Below are positions 33,289 to 42,266 of a stretch of DNA of 64,000 bases, in pieces. Source of the DNA: Mesorhizobium prunaredense (lineage in GTDB: Bacteria; Pseudomonadota; Alphaproteobacteria; Rhizobiales; Rhizobiaceae); NCBI RefSeq assembly GCF_900156895.1, contig NZ_FTPD01000015.1, forward strand, positions 124,001 to 188,000, read 5' to 3'. The notes under the pieces are model-generated. The model worked only from the letters and a program-made list of their open reading frames with translations, ran no database searches and was not told the DNA's origin. Numbering within the stretch: the stretch's first letter is position 1; each line of letters opens with the position of its first letter. Made by a program: the position numbers and the translations under genes.

Positions 33289-34544
33289 AGGAGCAAATCC
33301 CGAGCTTTGAGAAAGAAATCGTCAGCGCCGAAATTCCCGGACTTCAAAGCAAGCGCGACAGGACGGTCCCGCCCAAGGCTCCTTGTCCATGGCACACCGG
33401 GATCGATCTCGGGTCCTATCTCTACGGCCGGGATTTGCAATGCGGCAGCGACGGCGCCCGACGTCTCACCGCCGGCGACGATGAAGCGGGAGAAACCCCT
33501 CGTTTCCAGACGCGATGCCGTTGCTGCAAGGACCTCCTCGACGATCGTTCCCGCCCGTTCGCGGCCGAGTTCATCCTGTGCCGCACGCACATCCGCCGGT
33601 TCTGCGCTCGAATAGATCAGCGGGGTAGCGTCCGGGTGCTGATCGCAGGCCCAGCTGGCAATCTGGTTTGCATCCAGCTTTCCCTGCGCCATCGCCAGGA
33701 CGTCGAGCTTTTTCAGTGGAATTCCAGCCTCCCTGGCGACGGCGATCTGGCGGCGGGTTGCTGCGGAGCACGACCCCGCGATGACGACGGTTCGCCCATG
33801 TGGCGCGGCGTACCGGCCTTGCATGGGAGACTTCGGTTGGAAGCCGAAGTTCTCCGGCAAACCGAGGGCGATGCCGGATCCGCCGGTAATCAGCTGCAAC
33901 GACCGGGCCGCGCGACCGATGGTGCGCAGGTCCGTGTCGTCGATGGCGTCGACAACCGCTATGCGGACGCCGTCCCGGGTGGCGCCAGCAAAACCGGCTT
34001 CGACGGCGCTAGCCCCACGGCTGACGGTTTCGTGACCGATCAGCCCTACCTTCAGGTCGGTCTGCCGTTGAAGAACCCGCACGATGTTCGCGTCCGTCAT
34101 CGGAGTGAGGGGGTGATCCCTCATCGGGCTTTCGGACAGCAGGCTGTCCCCGACGAAGAGGTGCCCCTTGTACAGGGAGCGTCCGTTCGCGGGGAACGAA
34201 GGGCAGGCGATGGCGAATGGGACGTCCAACGTATTGAGCAGGGCCTCGATCACGGGACCGATGTTGCCGGCGGGCGTCGAATCGAAGGTTGAGCAGTATT
34301 TGAAGAAAAGCTGCTTCGCGCCGCCTGCTTGCAGCGCAGCCGCTGCTTTCAGTGTATCCGCGACGGCCAGATCGGCGGCGACGGTTCTGGACTTCAGCGC
34401 GACGACGACGGCGTCAGCGCCTCCGAAATTGAAACCCGGAGGCGGCGTGCCGATCGTCTGCAGGGTGCGCATGCCTCCTCGCGACAGCATGAGGGCAAGA
34501 TCGGTTGCGCCCGTCAAATCGTCTGCGATTGCCCCGAGCAACAT
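33285..34544 (-). CDS. otnK: 3-oxo-tetronate kinase (DUF1537)
   Basis: OtnK phosphorylates 3-oxo-tetronates (from threonate or erythronate) at C4 with ATP. The 419-residue protein has the DUF1537 start LGAIADDLTGATDLALMLSR, FFKYCSTFDSTPAGNIGPV, CPSFPANGRSLYKGHLFVG, and the C-terminal ATP domain with VAGGETSGAVAAAL and ALKSGNFGADDFF. These subfamily motifs distinguish OtnK from the kinase at 29672-30829. It is paired with otnC. The two convergently arranged acid-sugar branches would both end at dihydroxyacetone phosphate. Confidence 0.9.
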   Translation of the reverse strand: MLLGAIADDLTGATDLALMLSRGGMRTLQTIGTPPPGFNFGGADAVVVALKSRTVAADLAVADTLKAAAALQAGGAKQLFFKYCSTFDSTPAGNIGPVIEALLNTLDVPFAIACPSFPANGRSLYKGHLFVGDSLLSESPMRDHPLTPMTDANIVRVLQRQTDLKVGLIGHETVSRGASAVEAGFAGATRDGVRIAVVDAIDDTDLRTIGRAARSLQLITGGSGIALGLPENFGFQPKSPMQGRYAAPHGRTVVIAGSCSAATRRQIAVAREAGIPLKKLDVLAMAQGKLDANQIASWACDQHPDATPLIYSSAEPADVRAAQDELGRERAGTIVEEVLAATASRLETRGFSRFIVAGGETSGAVAAALQIPAVEIGPEIDPGVPWTRSLGRDRPVALALKSGNFGADDFFLKARDLLL

Positions 34545-34887
34545 GAAACAATTCTCCCTCTTGGCCGGTCAGGATGAAGTGTAGCTCCGCTACGGCGCCA
34601 TGAAGTGCTGCCGAGGCATGGGCTCCCGCAACAATCAGCCTTCCTTGCGGCGGAAACCGCAGGAAATCTGGGGGCGTCGCAAGCTGCGCAGGAGCCAAAA
34701 TCCCTTGATAGCCGGCCGCCTCCTGGCCTGCCATGAGACGGGCCTGACAGCCGATTTCGTTTGCTCGCAATCTGGACTCTCGCCGGATGCCGGCGATATT
34801 TGGTGCAAAATAGCGAAATGCCGCTGCAGTCAGTGCATTCTGCGGCACCGGTCGTCGATACTGCCTGTCATTGATTGCGGCGGTCCC
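34545..34887. other. Intergenic region upstream of an oxidase stub
   Basis: No gene is supported in these 343 bases. They include the otnK promoter side and the former 5' region of the truncated oxidase at 34888. A 14-base string AAACCGCAGGAAAT (34654-34667) recurs upstream of the oxidase at 54524. Confidence 0.35.
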
Positions 34888-35004
34888 ATGTCCCCTTTAA
34901 TCCACCACATCAGCAGCGATGAAACGCTCCCCAAGTCAGCGGACGTCGTGGTGATCGGCGGTGGGATTGTCGGCGTTCCGCCAACTCAGCTTCCAGCAAC
35001 TTGA
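34888..35004 (+). pseudogene. N-terminal stub of a DAO-family FAD oxidoreductase
   Basis: Thirty-eight codons read MSPLIHHISSDETLPKSADV then VVIGGGIVGV before diverging (PPTQLPAT) to a stop. The first 30 match the N-terminus of the intact oxidase at 54524-55849 (MPAPLIHIDSSPSLPREADV, VVIGGGVVGV), including the FAD-binding GxGxxG. The remaining 400 residues are missing. Its stop codon overlaps the ATG of the racemase-family gene by one base (TGATG), so a deletion appears to have placed the next gene under the oxidase's expression signals. Confidence 0.8.
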
Positions 35005-35693
35005 TGGAAAACCACATGCCAGACCAAACCACGAGCGCTTCCGCCAGAAAGCTGGCTTTCATCCACACGGTTTCCGGCCTTGTTTCCGAGTTCGAGGGCC
35101 TCGCCAAAGAACATTTGCCCGACTGGAAGCCGTTCGCGATCCTCGACGAGAGCCTCCTGAGAAATACCATTGAGCGCGGGTCGCTATCCGATCTGACGAA
35201 ACGAAGGCTTGGTACCTACGTATGGTCGGCAGTCGATGCCGGGGCAGATGCGATTGTCGTCACATGCTCGACTCTCGGAGCGGCAGTCGATGCCATAGCG
35301 CCGCTTTGTCCTGTGCCGCTGTTCCGTATTGATGAAGGCATGGCCAAAGCCGCTGTCGAGCATGGAAACCGCATAGGTGTCCTGGCGACCTTGTCGACAA
35401 CGCTGGTGCCGACCGTGGAACTGCTGAAGCGCAAGGCATGCGAGGCGGGCAAGGATGTAGCGATCGACGATGTGCTGGTTGAGGGAGCGTTTCAGCTCCT
35501 CGCCGGCGGCGACGTCGAAGCCCATGACGCGCAAATCCGCCTAGCTCTCGAAGAGCTGTCGCAGAAGGTCGATGTGGTCGTTTTTGCGCAGGCCTCGATG
35601 GCTCGTGCGGTGCGGGGCACGGTCCAAAAGCTTCCAGTCCTGACAAGCCCCGTCCTTGGGGTTGAAAACGTGAAACGGCGTTTAGAGCGGTGA
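35004..35693 (+). CDS. Aspartate/glutamate racemase-family protein
   Basis: This is a 229-residue protein of the Asp/Glu/hydantoin racemase superfamily. The paired catalytic cysteines of true racemases are only partly kept: the first site is VVTCSTLGAAVDA (Cys), while the second, normally Cys, reads VVFAQASMARAV, with Gln-Ala-Ser-Met in place. This pattern is seen in decarboxylase- or isomerase-like relatives, so racemase activity is doubtful. The start at 35004 is coupled to the oxidase stub; ATG 35016 is an alternative. The gene stands alone between the otn genes and the minus-strand aldehyde dehydrogenase operon. Confidence 0.78.
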   Translation: MENHMPDQTTSASARKLAFIHTVSGLVSEFEGLAKEHLPDWKPFAILDESLLRNTIERGSLSDLTKRRLGTYVWSAVDAGADAIVVTCSTLGAAVDAIAPLCPVPLFRIDEGMAKAAVEHGNRIGVLATLSTTLVPTVELLKRKACEAGKDVAIDDVLVEGAFQLLAGGDVEAHDAQIRLALEELSQKVDVVVFAQASMARAVRGTVQKLPVLTSPVLGVENVKRRLER

Positions 35694-35867
35694 GCGCCTG
35701 CAACTGATAATGGATCTCGCTTCTCGAGCCGACATCCCGGTTGCGCCTGAGAACTCGGCGACAGGCGCAGCGAGCCGCGCAGTCTTCACTCAACTGGTTA
35801 ACGATCCGCCCTGCCTACAGGCATAGACGGCGCCAGCTGCGCCCTCTGCGCCTGGCGAAGATGTCGC

Positions 35868-37322
35868 CTAGAAATAGCCGAGGATGGATTTGACCTCGAG
35901 ATACTCCAACATGCCTTCGATGCCATACTCGCGTCCGTTTCCGGACTGCTTGAAACCGCCAAACGGGGCGTTCGGATCCCAGGCCGGGTAGTTGAGATGA
36001 ACCTGGCCGGCGCGAATCCGCGAGGCGACGTCCTTGACGGCGTCCATATCCTTGCCCTGCACATGGGCCCCCAGGCCGTAGACCGTATCGTTGGCGATAG
36101 TGACGGCCTCTTCGACTGTGTCGTAGGGGATGATGCACAGAACTGGGCCGAAGACCTCTTCCTGGGCAATGCGCATGCCTGTGCGCACGTCGGAAAAGAT
36201 GGTCGGCTTCACATAGAACCCGACGCTCAGATCGTCCGCGCGACCCGACCCGCCGGTGAGGAGCCTGGCTCCCTCCGAAATGCCGACGCCGATCATGGTT
36301 TGGATGCGGTCGAACTGGGACCGGTTGGCGATTGCACCGTGAGTGGTGGCTTCCGAAAGAGGATCGCCGACGATGATCTGGGCTGCGGCCCTCTTGGCGA
36401 CTGCCTCGATCTCGGACAGCCGCTCGCGCGGCACGATCATACGCGTCGGCGCGCTGCATGACTGGCCGAGATTGCGGAAGGCAGCGGCTACGCCCAGCGA
36501 AACGGCACGATCGAGATCGGCGTCGGGCAAAATCACGTTCGGCGACTTGCCGCCGAGCTCCTGTCCGACGCGCTTGACCGTCGGCGCGGCGGCCTGGGCC
36601 ACCGCGATGCCGGCACGGGTGGAGCCGGTGATGGAGATCATGTCAACGGCCGGGTGGGAGGCGAGCCCCATACCCACGCCTGGGCCGTCACCATTGACGA
36701 GGTTGAAGACACCGGCAGGGAAGCCGGCTTCCTCAATCGCCTCGGCGAACAGCAGGGCGTCCAAAGGAGAGAGCTCGCTTGGCTTCAGCACGACCGTGCA
36801 GCCTGCGGCGAGCGCCGGCGCAACCTTGGCGGTGATCTGGTAGAGTGGCCAGTTCCAGGGCGTGATCAGCGCGCAGACACCGATCGGTTCGTGGGTGACG
36901 GCGGTGTGGCCGCGCTGCTCGACGAAGGGGAAGGTTTTCAGGACATCGCGAGCGACCTGCACATGGGCGATCGCCAGCGGCACCTGCGCGGTGCGCGCAT
37001 ATCCGATCGCAGCGCCCATTTCGAGGCTCAAGCATTGCGCAAGCAGTTCATTGCGCGCTTCGAGCAGCGCCTGCAGGCGATCAAGCAGACCCGCGCGGTA
37101 TTCCGGCCTGGTACGGCTCCAGGTGGCGAACCCCCGGCGGGCCGCTGAAACGGCCGCGTCCACGTCCGCGCTGTTTCCGAGCGGAAACCGGGCCACGACC
37201 TCTTCGGTGGCGGGATTCACGACGACGCCCTCGGCGGTGCCCTTCGGCTCGACCCATTGACCGTCGATGAAGAACTTGTCGAGGCGGCCGTTGCGGGACA
37301 GGTGTTCGAGGGGCGAAATCAT
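35868..37322 (-). CDS. NAD(P)-dependent aldehyde dehydrogenase
   Basis: This is a 484-residue ALDH. The general base is Glu255 (QELGGKSPN), the nucleophile is Cys289 (NLGQSCSAPTRM), the cofactor motif is ITGSTRAGIAVAQ, and the NWPLYQITAKVAPAL segment is complete. The start at 37322 (MISPLEHLSR) overlaps the upstream oxidase stop by four bases, so the two are translationally coupled. The oxidase would release an aldehyde from an amine, and this enzyme would oxidise it to the acid, as in putrescine or other amine degradation. The specific aldehyde is unknown. Confidence 0.9.
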   Translation of the reverse strand: MISPLEHLSRNGRLDKFFIDGQWVEPKGTAEGVVVNPATEEVVARFPLGNSADVDAAVSAARRGFATWSRTRPEYRAGLLDRLQALLEARNELLAQCLSLEMGAAIGYARTAQVPLAIAHVQVARDVLKTFPFVEQRGHTAVTHEPIGVCALITPWNWPLYQITAKVAPALAAGCTVVLKPSELSPLDALLFAEAIEEAGFPAGVFNLVNGDGPGVGMGLASHPAVDMISITGSTRAGIAVAQAAAPTVKRVGQELGGKSPNVILPDADLDRAVSLGVAAAFRNLGQSCSAPTRMIVPRERLSEIEAVAKRAAAQIIVGDPLSEATTHGAIANRSQFDRIQTMIGVGISEGARLLTGGSGRADDLSVGFYVKPTIFSDVRTGMRIAQEEVFGPVLCIIPYDTVEEAVTIANDTVYGLGAHVQGKDMDAVKDVASRIRAGQVHLNYPAWDPNAPFGGFKQSGNGREYGIEGMLEYLEVKSILGYF

Positions 37323-38593
37323 GTGACAAGGTCCTTCATACGGTAATAGGCACCGAGGATCGGCAGGAACCATGGACGCCCGAAATATCCAGGGATCGCC
37401 GGCCAGTCGAAATCCTTCCAGGGGTTCAGGTCGGGACGCCCGTCCATAACATCGGCCATGATGCTGCCCATCAGCGTCGACATATGGGTGCCGTGGCCGC
37501 TATAGCCCATCGAGTAGTAGATTCCGTTGCGCTCCCCGGCGCGCGGCAGGCGGTCGCGGGTCATGTCGACCATGCCGCCCCAGCAGTAATCGATGCGGAT
37601 GTCGGCCAGTTCCGGATAGACCTCGACCATCGCCGCTTTCAGGATCCGGCCGCTCTTCTCGTCGGATTGCGGATTGGACACTGCAAACCGGGCCCGCCCG
37701 CCGAACAGCATGCGATTGTCCGGCGTCAGCCGCCAGTAGACGACGAGATTGCGTGTGTCGACGACATTGCGTCGGGTTGGCATGAGGCGCTCGAGTTGCG
37801 AAGGCGACAGCGGTTCCGTCACGACCAGGAAGGCGCCGACCGGCACGATGCGGCGGCGGATCCATCCGAGCGGACCGACCTGGGAAATGCCGCTCGCCAG
37901 CAGGACCTGCCGCGCGACGATCTGGCCGCGCGGGGTCTCGACCTCATGCCCGTCGGCGACCTTGCGCAGAGCCATGACGGGGGCGTTTTCATAGACCTCT
38001 GCGCCACGCCGCGCCGCCGCGGTCGCCAGACCCCGGACGAAACGGCCGACATGCATGCTGGCGCTCTTGGGAAACAGCAGCCCGCCATAGTAGCGGTCGG
38101 TGCCGACTTCGCTTCGTACGTCGGCGCGCGCGATCATCCTCGTTCCGGGATCGACATCGGCGGCGAGCAGTTCCTGGCTGCGCGCCAGCATGTCGTAGTG
38201 CTCAGGCTTGGCGGCAAGCTTCAGCTTGCCGACCCGGGAGAAGCTGCAGTCGATCTTTTCTTCCTGCACCAACCGCTCGACCATATCGACGCCGGCGTCG
38301 AAAGCCTTGTAGAGCGCGTTTGCGGCCGGCTTGCCGTGCTTGCCGGCCATGATCGCGTAGTTCTGGGCAAAACCGTTGTTGCACATCCCGCCATTGCGGC
38401 CAGATGCGGCGTTGCCGATCGTTTCGGCCTCCAACAGTGCAACCCGGGCGCCCTTTTTGGCGAGGGCCAGCGCCGCGGAGGATCCGGTCAGGCCGCCGCC
38501 CACAACCGCCACATCGTAGTGGCCTTCGAGCGGTTTGGACGCGCCCTCATTGAACGGCTGAGAGGTATCCAGCCAATAAGATGTAAACTTCAT
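37319..38593 (-). CDS. FAD-dependent amine/amino acid oxidase (DAO family, PuuB-like)
   Basis: This is a 424-residue flavoprotein. It has the N-terminal FAD motif YDVAVVGGGLTGSSAALALA, the flavin-contact segment GNAASGRNGGMCNNGF, the C-terminal YSMGYSGHGTHMSTLMG, and LTPDNRMLFGGRARF. The opening SYWLDTS and overall order match gamma-glutamylputrescine oxidase-type enzymes, which oxidise an N-substituted amine to an aldehyde. It lies between the DSD1-type PLP gene and the coupled aldehyde dehydrogenase. A near-paralogous C-terminal half survives at 24.4-25.0 kb. Confidence 0.88.
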   Translation of the reverse strand: MKFTSYWLDTSQPFNEGASKPLEGHYDVAVVGGGLTGSSAALALAKKGARVALLEAETIGNAASGRNGGMCNNGFAQNYAIMAGKHGKPAANALYKAFDAGVDMVERLVQEEKIDCSFSRVGKLKLAAKPEHYDMLARSQELLAADVDPGTRMIARADVRSEVGTDRYYGGLLFPKSASMHVGRFVRGLATAAARRGAEVYENAPVMALRKVADGHEVETPRGQIVARQVLLASGISQVGPLGWIRRRIVPVGAFLVVTEPLSPSQLERLMPTRRNVVDTRNLVVYWRLTPDNRMLFGGRARFAVSNPQSDEKSGRILKAAMVEVYPELADIRIDYCWGGMVDMTRDRLPRAGERNGIYYSMGYSGHGTHMSTLMGSIMADVMDGRPDLNPWKDFDWPAIPGYFGRPWFLPILGAYYRMKDLVT

Positions 38594-38654
38594 GATTGCA
38601 CCACCAGTGCGTCAGTTTGCATGGGCGCCATGCAAAGCGTTGCGATTGGAGCCC

Positions 38655-39824
38655 CTACCATCCGCGCATCCGCTCCCAATGTGCTTCGATCCGGGGACTG
38701 TCCCCGTTGACGACGCTGTAGAAGTGATGCTGGGCGGCCATCGCGCAGGCATGGTTGGGCAGAATCCGGACCCGAGCCCCGAGCGGCAAATCGGGCATGG
38801 ACTTTCCAGAACCGGCACGAATGGCGAGGATACCGTGTTCCTGGCTGGCCTGCGCCACGATCACATCTTCAAGCACCCGCCCCTTTTCGTCGCAAACCAC
38901 GCCGTAGCCCTGGTCGATCTGCTGGTTTGCGGTTCCGCGGTCGCGCGAAAGCGCCATCCACCCCGCGTCGACCAGCACCCATCCCTTTTCCGGCTTGGTC
39001 CCGATCACGGTGGCCAACACGGAAATCGCGATATCGTCTATGGCACAGACCCCCACCCCGTGCTGGACGAGATCGAAGAACATGTAGACCCCGGCGCGCA
39101 GCTCCATGACGCCTTCGAGGTTCTCGGCGAAGTGCGCCGTCGGCGTTGAGCCTAGGCTGACGATCGGGCAGGCATGGCCGTGAGAGCGCAAAGTTTCGGC
39201 GGCGCGCACGGTGGCCGAACGCTCGTCCTCGGCTGCCTTGACCAGTGCATCGGGCGTGCTCAAGCCATAGGACTCGCCGGCATGGGCGAGGACGCCGACC
39301 AGGTTGGCGCCCGCTGCGACGATCCTGTTGGCCACCTCGAGCAGCTTGGGATCGTCCGGCTTCAGTCCGCCGCGATGGTCGTCGCAGTCCAGTTCGATGA
39401 AGACGGACGGCGCCACGCCGGTGGCTTCGCGCACACCGGCCAGGGCGTCGGCCTGCTCCACGGAATCGAGCAGCAGCTTCACATCAGCGCCGGTGCGGCG
39501 ACAAAGCTCCATGGCGCGGACGGCCGAAGCCGGCGAAATGCCGACTGCATAGGTGATGTCTCGAAAGCCGTGGCCCGCGAAATACTTCGCCTCGGCGATG
39601 GTCGAGACCGTGATCGGGCCGGGTTCGCCGGGGAACACATGTCGGGCGACGTCGATGCTTTTGGCCGTCTTCATATGCGGTCGCAGCACCACGCCCAGCT
39701 TTCTGGCATGATCGGCCAGACGCTGGATGTTGCGCTCGAGCCGCCCCCGGTCCAGAAGCAGCGACGGGGTGATGAGGGCATCGATCGTTTGTGCCGCCTC
39801 ACGGATATTTACATTTGTATCCAT
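38655..39824 (-). CDS. DSD1-family PLP enzyme (D-threonine aldolase / D-hydroxyaspartate or D-serine dehydratase-like)
   Basis: This is a 389-residue fold-type III PLP protein with an alanine-racemase-like N-terminal barrel. PLP lysine is Lys52 (LRPHMKTAKS), and the C-terminal D-serine dehydratase-like domain carries the metal-binding His-x-Cys in ILPNHACAMAAQHHFY. Family members cleave D-threonine or dehydrate threo-3-hydroxy-D-aspartate or D-serine. It is followed by the DAO-family oxidase 61 bases on and preceded by a GNAT gene 19 bases away, all on the minus strand. The D-3-hydroxy amino acid substrate class is well supported; the exact one is not. Confidence 0.87.
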   Translation of the reverse strand: MDTNVNIREAAQTIDALITPSLLLDRGRLERNIQRLADHARKLGVVLRPHMKTAKSIDVARHVFPGEPGPITVSTIAEAKYFAGHGFRDITYAVGISPASAVRAMELCRRTGADVKLLLDSVEQADALAGVREATGVAPSVFIELDCDDHRGGLKPDDPKLLEVANRIVAAGANLVGVLAHAGESYGLSTPDALVKAAEDERSATVRAAETLRSHGHACPIVSLGSTPTAHFAENLEGVMELRAGVYMFFDLVQHGVGVCAIDDIAISVLATVIGTKPEKGWVLVDAGWMALSRDRGTANQQIDQGYGVVCDEKGRVLEDVIVAQASQEHGILAIRAGSGKSMPDLPLGARVRILPNHACAMAAQHHFYSVVNGDSPRIEAHWERMRGW

Positions 39825-39843
39825 CGCTTCCCTACCTCATTCC

Positions 39844-40710
39844 TTAACCGAACGACTGATTTGCCAGGGCATACATGCGGGCAGTCCCGGCGCAGATAGG
39901 CTGTCGCCCCTTGACCATCGCGATCACATCACCGACACGCGCGAGGCCCAGGCTATCCAGCCAGTCGCCCAATCCGTGTTCGGCATAGACATCGATGCGC
40001 ACGAATTGGCCGTGAAGCGTCGCAAGCTGGGCCAGGATCAGGAGACGCGCGTCTTGGGCGCTTTCAGCAGCAACAGGGCCGACCACGTAGCCGCGGCCGA
40101 ACCGCCTGGCGATGGCGTAGCCTGCAATACGCCCCGCGCGTTCGATGACCAAAACACTGCCCGCATCAGCGAGGCCAGCCACCATCGACGGCCGGGGCAT
40201 GCCTGTGGCCCGTTCGTCGAAGGCCTGGATTGCCGCGAGGTCAGAGACCGTCGACTGACGGATGTCGTCGCGGGTACTCTGCGTCACGGCAACGGTCAGC
40301 GGGCCCTGGTGCTGAATCACCGTGCCCCAGGCATTGAATCCGCGTCGCTTGTAGAGCGCGAGCCCCTCTTCCGTCGAATTGAGCAGCACGTTGCGCCCGT
40401 CCGTGGCCTGAAGCAACCCGTCAAAAAGCCGGGAGCCGTTGCCACCGCCTTGCGCGGAGCCGGTGACTATGATCATCCCGGCAGTGGCATAGGCCTGTCC
40501 GTAATTCCAGGACATGGCAGTGCCGATCACCTGTCCGGCCCGCTCAAGGACCAGGCCATTGCCGACCGCCACGGCAAATTCCCAGTCCTCCTGGCGATAA
40601 GGCCAGCCCATCTCCTGCGACAGCTTCAGCGCGCCCGGCACGTGGCGGGTCTCGAATTTCATCAGCTCGGTCGGGGCGCTGACGATATCTCTGTCATGAT
40701 CAACGGCCAT
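39844..40710 (-). CDS. Tandem-domain GNAT N-acetyltransferase
   Basis: This 288-residue protein has two GNAT-like halves. The first (residues about 15-140) has the acetyl-CoA loop in VTGSAQGGGNGSRLFDGLL and the ALYKRRGF end motif. The second (about 155-270) has the degenerate form typical of the partner domain (AGYAIARRFGRGYVVGPVAA). A paralogue lies at 58965-59807, also next to amino-compound catabolic genes. It is the first gene of the GNAT-DSD1-oxidase-ALDH run. It may acetylate a substrate amine or a toxic intermediate; unproven. Confidence 0.82.
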   Translation of the reverse strand: MAVDHDRDIVSAPTELMKFETRHVPGALKLSQEMGWPYRQEDWEFAVAVGNGLVLERAGQVIGTAMSWNYGQAYATAGMIIVTGSAQGGGNGSRLFDGLLQATDGRNVLLNSTEEGLALYKRRGFNAWGTVIQHQGPLTVAVTQSTRDDIRQSTVSDLAAIQAFDERATGMPRPSMVAGLADAGSVLVIERAGRIAGYAIARRFGRGYVVGPVAAESAQDARLLILAQLATLHGQFVRIDVYAEHGLGDWLDSLGLARVGDVIAMVKGRQPICAGTARMYALANQSFG

Positions 40711-40958
40711 AAGTGCAACGCTGTCGCTTGATCCAAAGCCATATTGAAGTCGGACCTTAGAGTCGCGCCAGGCCGACAGTTTTCGCTGCCGTTTTGACCT
40801 TTGAATTCAGCCGGATCATTCGTTTTGAGCCGTCCGTCGGCATGCCATATGGCGCAAATCGGGCGAGGAACGCGGCAAGGCCACTCGGGCGTCGCTCAGG
40901 CGAGGTGCAATGCAGACCTCAGCGGCATCCTTCGGTCGCGGCACACACCTGACCAGCG

Positions 40959-42266
40959 TCAATGCAATTTGAGACGCGGACGGACAACGCGGTTGACATG
41001 GCCGACCAGGATAAGAGCCAGGCCCTTGATCCAGCCATGTATGGCCACCAGGTGCATGCGGTACAAAGACACGTAGATCATCCTGGCCAGCCGCCCCTCG
41101 ATCGCCATCCGCCCTCCGACGAGGTTTCCCATCAAGCTGCCGACGGTGGAAAACCGGCTCAACGACACTAGCGAACCCTTGTCCCGATAGACAAATGCCT
41201 CCGGCGTTTCCCCGGCAATCAAGTGAAGAATGTTGCGATAAGCGGTCGATGCCATCTGGTGGGCAGCCTGAGCTCGTGGCGGCACCGGGCCGCCCGCCCC
41301 GTCTGGCTTGAAAAAACAGCAATCGCCGATAGCGAAGATGCGCTCGTCCCGGCTCGTTTGGAGGGTGGGAAGGACGACAAGTTGCCTGCTGCGCGCCACC
41401 TCGAGTCCGTCGAGCTCTCCCAGAATATTTGCCCCCTGCACTCCTGCAGCCCAGACGCAAATATCGGCGTGTATCTGCTCCCCGGTAGCAAACCTCAATC
41501 CCTTTTCCGTTGCTTCGGATACAGCTGTCTTTGCGAGCACCCGGACGCCGAGGGCCTCAAGTTCCTGATGCGCGGCCTTTGCTAAAGCATCCGGGAGAGC
41601 CGGAAGAATCCGCGGCCCGGCCTCTATCAAAGTGACCCTCAACCGGGTCTCGTCGAAGACTTCCAGGCCATAATGTCTCAGAGATGATGCAGCATTGTAG
41701 AGTTCAGCAGCGAGTTCGACGCCTGTCGCGCCGCCACCTACGATAGCTATATCAACAAAGGCGTCGTCGCTTGGATCGGCTGACACTGTCCTGGAAACTC
41801 GAAGACAATGGTTCAACAACTTCAATCGAAAGCGATCCGCTTGATGACGGTCTTCGAGGAAAAGACAATGATCCTTGACTCCGGGAGTGCCGAAGTCGTT
41901 TGAAACCGACCCGATTGCGATTACGAGGTAATCGTATCGGAGCCGATGTCGGCCAACCAGTTCCGACCCGTCATCGTCGAAAATCGGCGCAACTGTGACC
42001 TGCCGCGCGGTGCGATCGATGGCCTCCAGCGACCCGTAGAAGAAGCGGTAGCCCCAACGGTGCCCGTGGCCGCGGTAGCCCACTTCGTCAAGATTTGCGT
42101 CGAGTGATCCGGCCGCAACCTCATGGAGGAGCGGCTTCCAGACATGGGTGTGGTTCCGCTCGACAAGAATGATATCGAAATCCTTGCGGCCGAGCCGTGC
42201 TCCGAGCCGCCGCACGAGTTCAAGACCTCCAGCCCCGCCGCCAACGACGACTATTTGAGTCTTCAT
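40959..42266 (-). CDS. ndh: Type II NADH:quinone oxidoreductase
   Basis: This 435-residue membrane-associated FAD enzyme oxidises NADH and reduces quinone without proton pumping. FAD motif IVVVGGGAGGLELVRRLGAR opens the protein, IAIVGGGATGVELAAELYNA binds NADH, and WAAGVQGANILGELDGLE plus FAIGDCCFFKPD (flavin) are conserved. The C-terminal amphipathic stretch (RMIYVSLYRMHLVAIHGWIK) is the expected membrane anchor. The start at 42266 (MKTQIVVV) excludes a non-homologous 26-residue extension. It is monocistronic and could dispose of NADH from the many dehydrogenases around it. Confidence 0.9.
   Translation of the reverse strand: MKTQIVVVGGGAGGLELVRRLGARLGRKDFDIILVERNHTHVWKPLLHEVAAGSLDANLDEVGYRGHGHRWGYRFFYGSLEAIDRTARQVTVAPIFDDDGSELVGRHRLRYDYLVIAIGSVSNDFGTPGVKDHCLFLEDRHQADRFRLKLLNHCLRVSRTVSADPSDDAFVDIAIVGGGATGVELAAELYNAASSLRHYGLEVFDETRLRVTLIEAGPRILPALPDALAKAAHQELEALGVRVLAKTAVSEATEKGLRFATGEQIHADICVWAAGVQGANILGELDGLEVARSRQLVVLPTLQTSRDERIFAIGDCCFFKPDGAGGPVPPRAQAAHQMASTAYRNILHLIAGETPEAFVYRDKGSLVSLSRFSTVGSLMGNLVGGRMAIEGRLARMIYVSLYRMHLVAIHGWIKGLALILVGHVNRVVRPRLKLH

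Noticed and set aside
29672..34544. The whole acid-sugar block considered as a novel system
   Set aside because: DUF1537 kinases with PdxA2 or OtnC are established catabolic pairs; only the extra TIM-barrel gene and the missing entry enzymes are worth noting.
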